From: Bacilli bacterium
GTDB taxonomy: Bacteria > Bacillota_I > Bacilli_A > RF39 > UBA660
Length of the DNA: 64,000 bases
Direction: 5' to 3'
NCBI GenBank assembly: GCA_017435485.1
Contig: JAFSEY010000011.1
Coordinates: forward strand, 20,423 to 84,422
Under the pieces are notes generated by a model. The model searched no databases. It saw only the letters and a list, made by a program, of their open reading frames with translations, and had not been told where the DNA came from. Shown here piece after piece: positions 63,156-64,000 of this stretch. Position numbers and translations under genes: made by a program. Within the stretch, counting starts at the first letter, position 1, and each line of letters opens with the position of its first letter.

Positions 63156-63689
63156 ATGAAAAAAATAAAAATAGGTGATAGATTGACGATCCATTGTTAT
63201 AAACATAATGGCCAAATAGACAGGACCTGTGATGAAGCTACTATACTAGATATCCAAGACGATTTACTAGTTTGTGCAAATTATAAAACTAAACTTACAG
63301 AAAACGATGGAAGAAGTCATAGAACTAATGAACCAGCAATAATATTTTTCTATACAAAAAAATGGTTTAATATAATGGCCCAATTAAAGAAAAAAGGATT
63401 ATATTATTATTGTAATATTGCGACACCTTTTTTAATTGATGATGGGATTATAAAATATATTGATTATGATTTAGATTTGAGAGTGTTTCCTGATGGCGGT
63501 TTTAGGATACTCGATCGAAACGAATATAATTATCATCGAAAGTTAATGCATTATCCTCCCGAGATTGATTTAATAATTAAAAGAGAGCTAAATGAACTTA
63601 TTATGATGAAAAAAAACAATACTGGACCATTTGATCGAAAAATGATTGCAATGTATGAAGAAAAGTACCGAATGTTAAAAAATTTTTAA
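63156..63689 (+). CDS. NtdP-like nucleoside tri-/diphosphatase (DUF402)
   Basis: 177 residues, the usual length. The DUF402 core is clear: EPAIIFFYTKKWFNIMAQLK, YYYCNIATPFLIDDGIIKY, IDYDLDLRVFPDGGFRILD and the final MHYPPEIDLIIKRE. The D-x-D-x2-V region binds metal in Staphylococcus and Bacillus relatives, which hydrolyse nucleoside tri- and diphosphates. AAGTGGG precedes ATG 63156. Confidence 0.9.
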   Translation: MKKIKIGDRLTIHCYKHNGQIDRTCDEATILDIQDDLLVCANYKTKLTENDGRSHRTNEPAIIFFYTKKWFNIMAQLKKKGLYYYCNIATPFLIDDGIIKYIDYDLDLRVFPDGGFRILDRNEYNYHRKLMHYPPEIDLIIKRELNELIMMKKNNTGPFDRKMIAMYEEKYRMLKNF

Positions 63690-63706
63690 GAATATTAAAA
63701 AAACAC

Positions 63707-63736
63707 TTGCATAATATATAGAGTAAGTAGTATAAT
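63707..63736 (+). promoter_or_regulatory. rRNA promoter P1
   Basis: TTGCAT (63707-63712), 18 bases, TATAAT (63731-63736). Confidence 0.8.
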
Positions 63737-63835
63737 AAAGCCACTCTTTAAAAGAGAGGAATATGTCAAAAAAATGCTGATTTTAACCAAAAAAATCAAA
63801 AAAAGAAAAAAAACTAAAAAAATTGAAAAAAAGTG

Positions 63836-63864
63836 TTGACATTAAAACGGCAATTTGATATATT
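63836..63864 (+). promoter_or_regulatory. rRNA promoter P2
   Basis: TTGACA (63836-63841), 17 bases, TATATT (63859-63864). An A-rich stretch just upstream (63789-63833) looks like an UP element. Confidence 0.85.
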
Positions 63865-63870
63865 ACTAAT

Positions 63871-63910
63871 GCACTCAGGAAAAAGGGTGCGAAAATGTTC
63901 TTTGAAAACT
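63871..63910 (+). promoter_or_regulatory. rRNA leader hairpin and boxA
   Basis: GCACTC/GGGTGC hairpin at 63871-63890, then TGTTCTTTGAAAACT at 63896-63910, the boxA antitermination sequence of Firmicutes rRNA leaders. Confidence 0.8.
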
Positions 63911-63974
63911 AAGTAAAAAGTCAATTTTGAGTAGTCTTGATTAAACGAAAATAATAGATTTAAAATAAATCTTT

Positions 63975-64000
63975 TTTATTGAGAGTTTGATCCTGGCTCA
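63975..64000 (+). rRNA. 16S ribosomal RNA, 5' end (partial)
   Basis: GAGAGTTTGATCCTGGCTCA at 63981-64000 is the universal 5' sequence of 16S rRNA. The mature end is probably near 63975; the gene continues beyond the window. Confidence 0.97.

Noticed and set aside
63767..63835. Short frame upstream of the rRNA promoter P2
   Set aside because: It lies in an A-rich region before P2 that reads as promoter sequence; no conserved peptide is evident.

Overview
The window is chromosomal DNA from a low-GC, spore-forming, walled member of the Bacillota. The best guess is an uncultured gut lineage of Bacilli near Erysipelotrichales/RF39; no taxonomic marker here settles this. The basis is the AT-rich sequence with the standard code (TGG for Trp, TGA as stop), Spo0A and the spore-coat protein GerQ, a Firmicutes-type type VII secretion module, WhiA, FtsEX with a peptidoglycan hydrolase, zinc-type S14 and L36, and an S10-spc-alpha ribosomal cluster without rpmD (L30).

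Layout. 1-3.8 kb: end of a T7SSb locus (essC 3' part, a YukD-like gene, two WXG100 substrates). 3.8-11.8 kb: an autoregulated TetR gene, a TtcA-like gene and gerQ on the minus strand; then a YitT-type membrane protein, ftsE-ftsX-M23 hydrolase and whiA on the plus strand; an orphan gene and clpP. 11.9-14.6 kb: a TGS-domain nucleoside kinase and gap. 14.65-36.96 kb: 24 consecutive same-strand paralogous genes of about 290-320 codons. 37.0-41.3 kb: pgk, tpiA, spo0A, gpmI. 41.4-42.7 kb: a solitary ClpB-type AAA+ ATPase. 42.8-56.9 kb: the ribosomal protein supercluster rpsJ to rplQ with secY, adk, map, infA and rpoA. 56.9-63.7 kb: an orphan gene, a long coiled-coil protein, a YuzA-like protein, a GerS/YdcC-like lipoprotein, a small membrane protein, a CtpA protease and an NtdP-like phosphatase. 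The right edge holds two rRNA promoters, boxA and the first bases of a 16S rRNA.

The outstanding feature is the 22-kb array between gap and pgk. Every member has a TNE (or SNE) motif, a glycine-rich LxSGD(H/Q) motif, an (x)FDxN(R)xxEYY motif, a Y(K)xFW segment and a distal LSN motif. This order matches my recollection of the DUF3419/BtaA family, which are S-adenosylmethionine-dependent 3-amino-3-carboxypropyl transferases of betaine-lipid synthesis. The proteins are divergent, cytosolic-looking and not frameshifted. They fall into two interspersed sequence classes and appear to be served by about five internal promoters, with at least one decayed remnant. I know of no described system of this form; the biochemical role is inferred.

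A recurring regulatory layout is that the descending arm or U-tract of a terminator also carries the -35 of the next promoter. It is seen inside the array and at several housekeeping junctions. The glycolytic genes are also unusual: spo0A sits between tpiA and gpmI, and TpiA has lost otherwise conserved residues.
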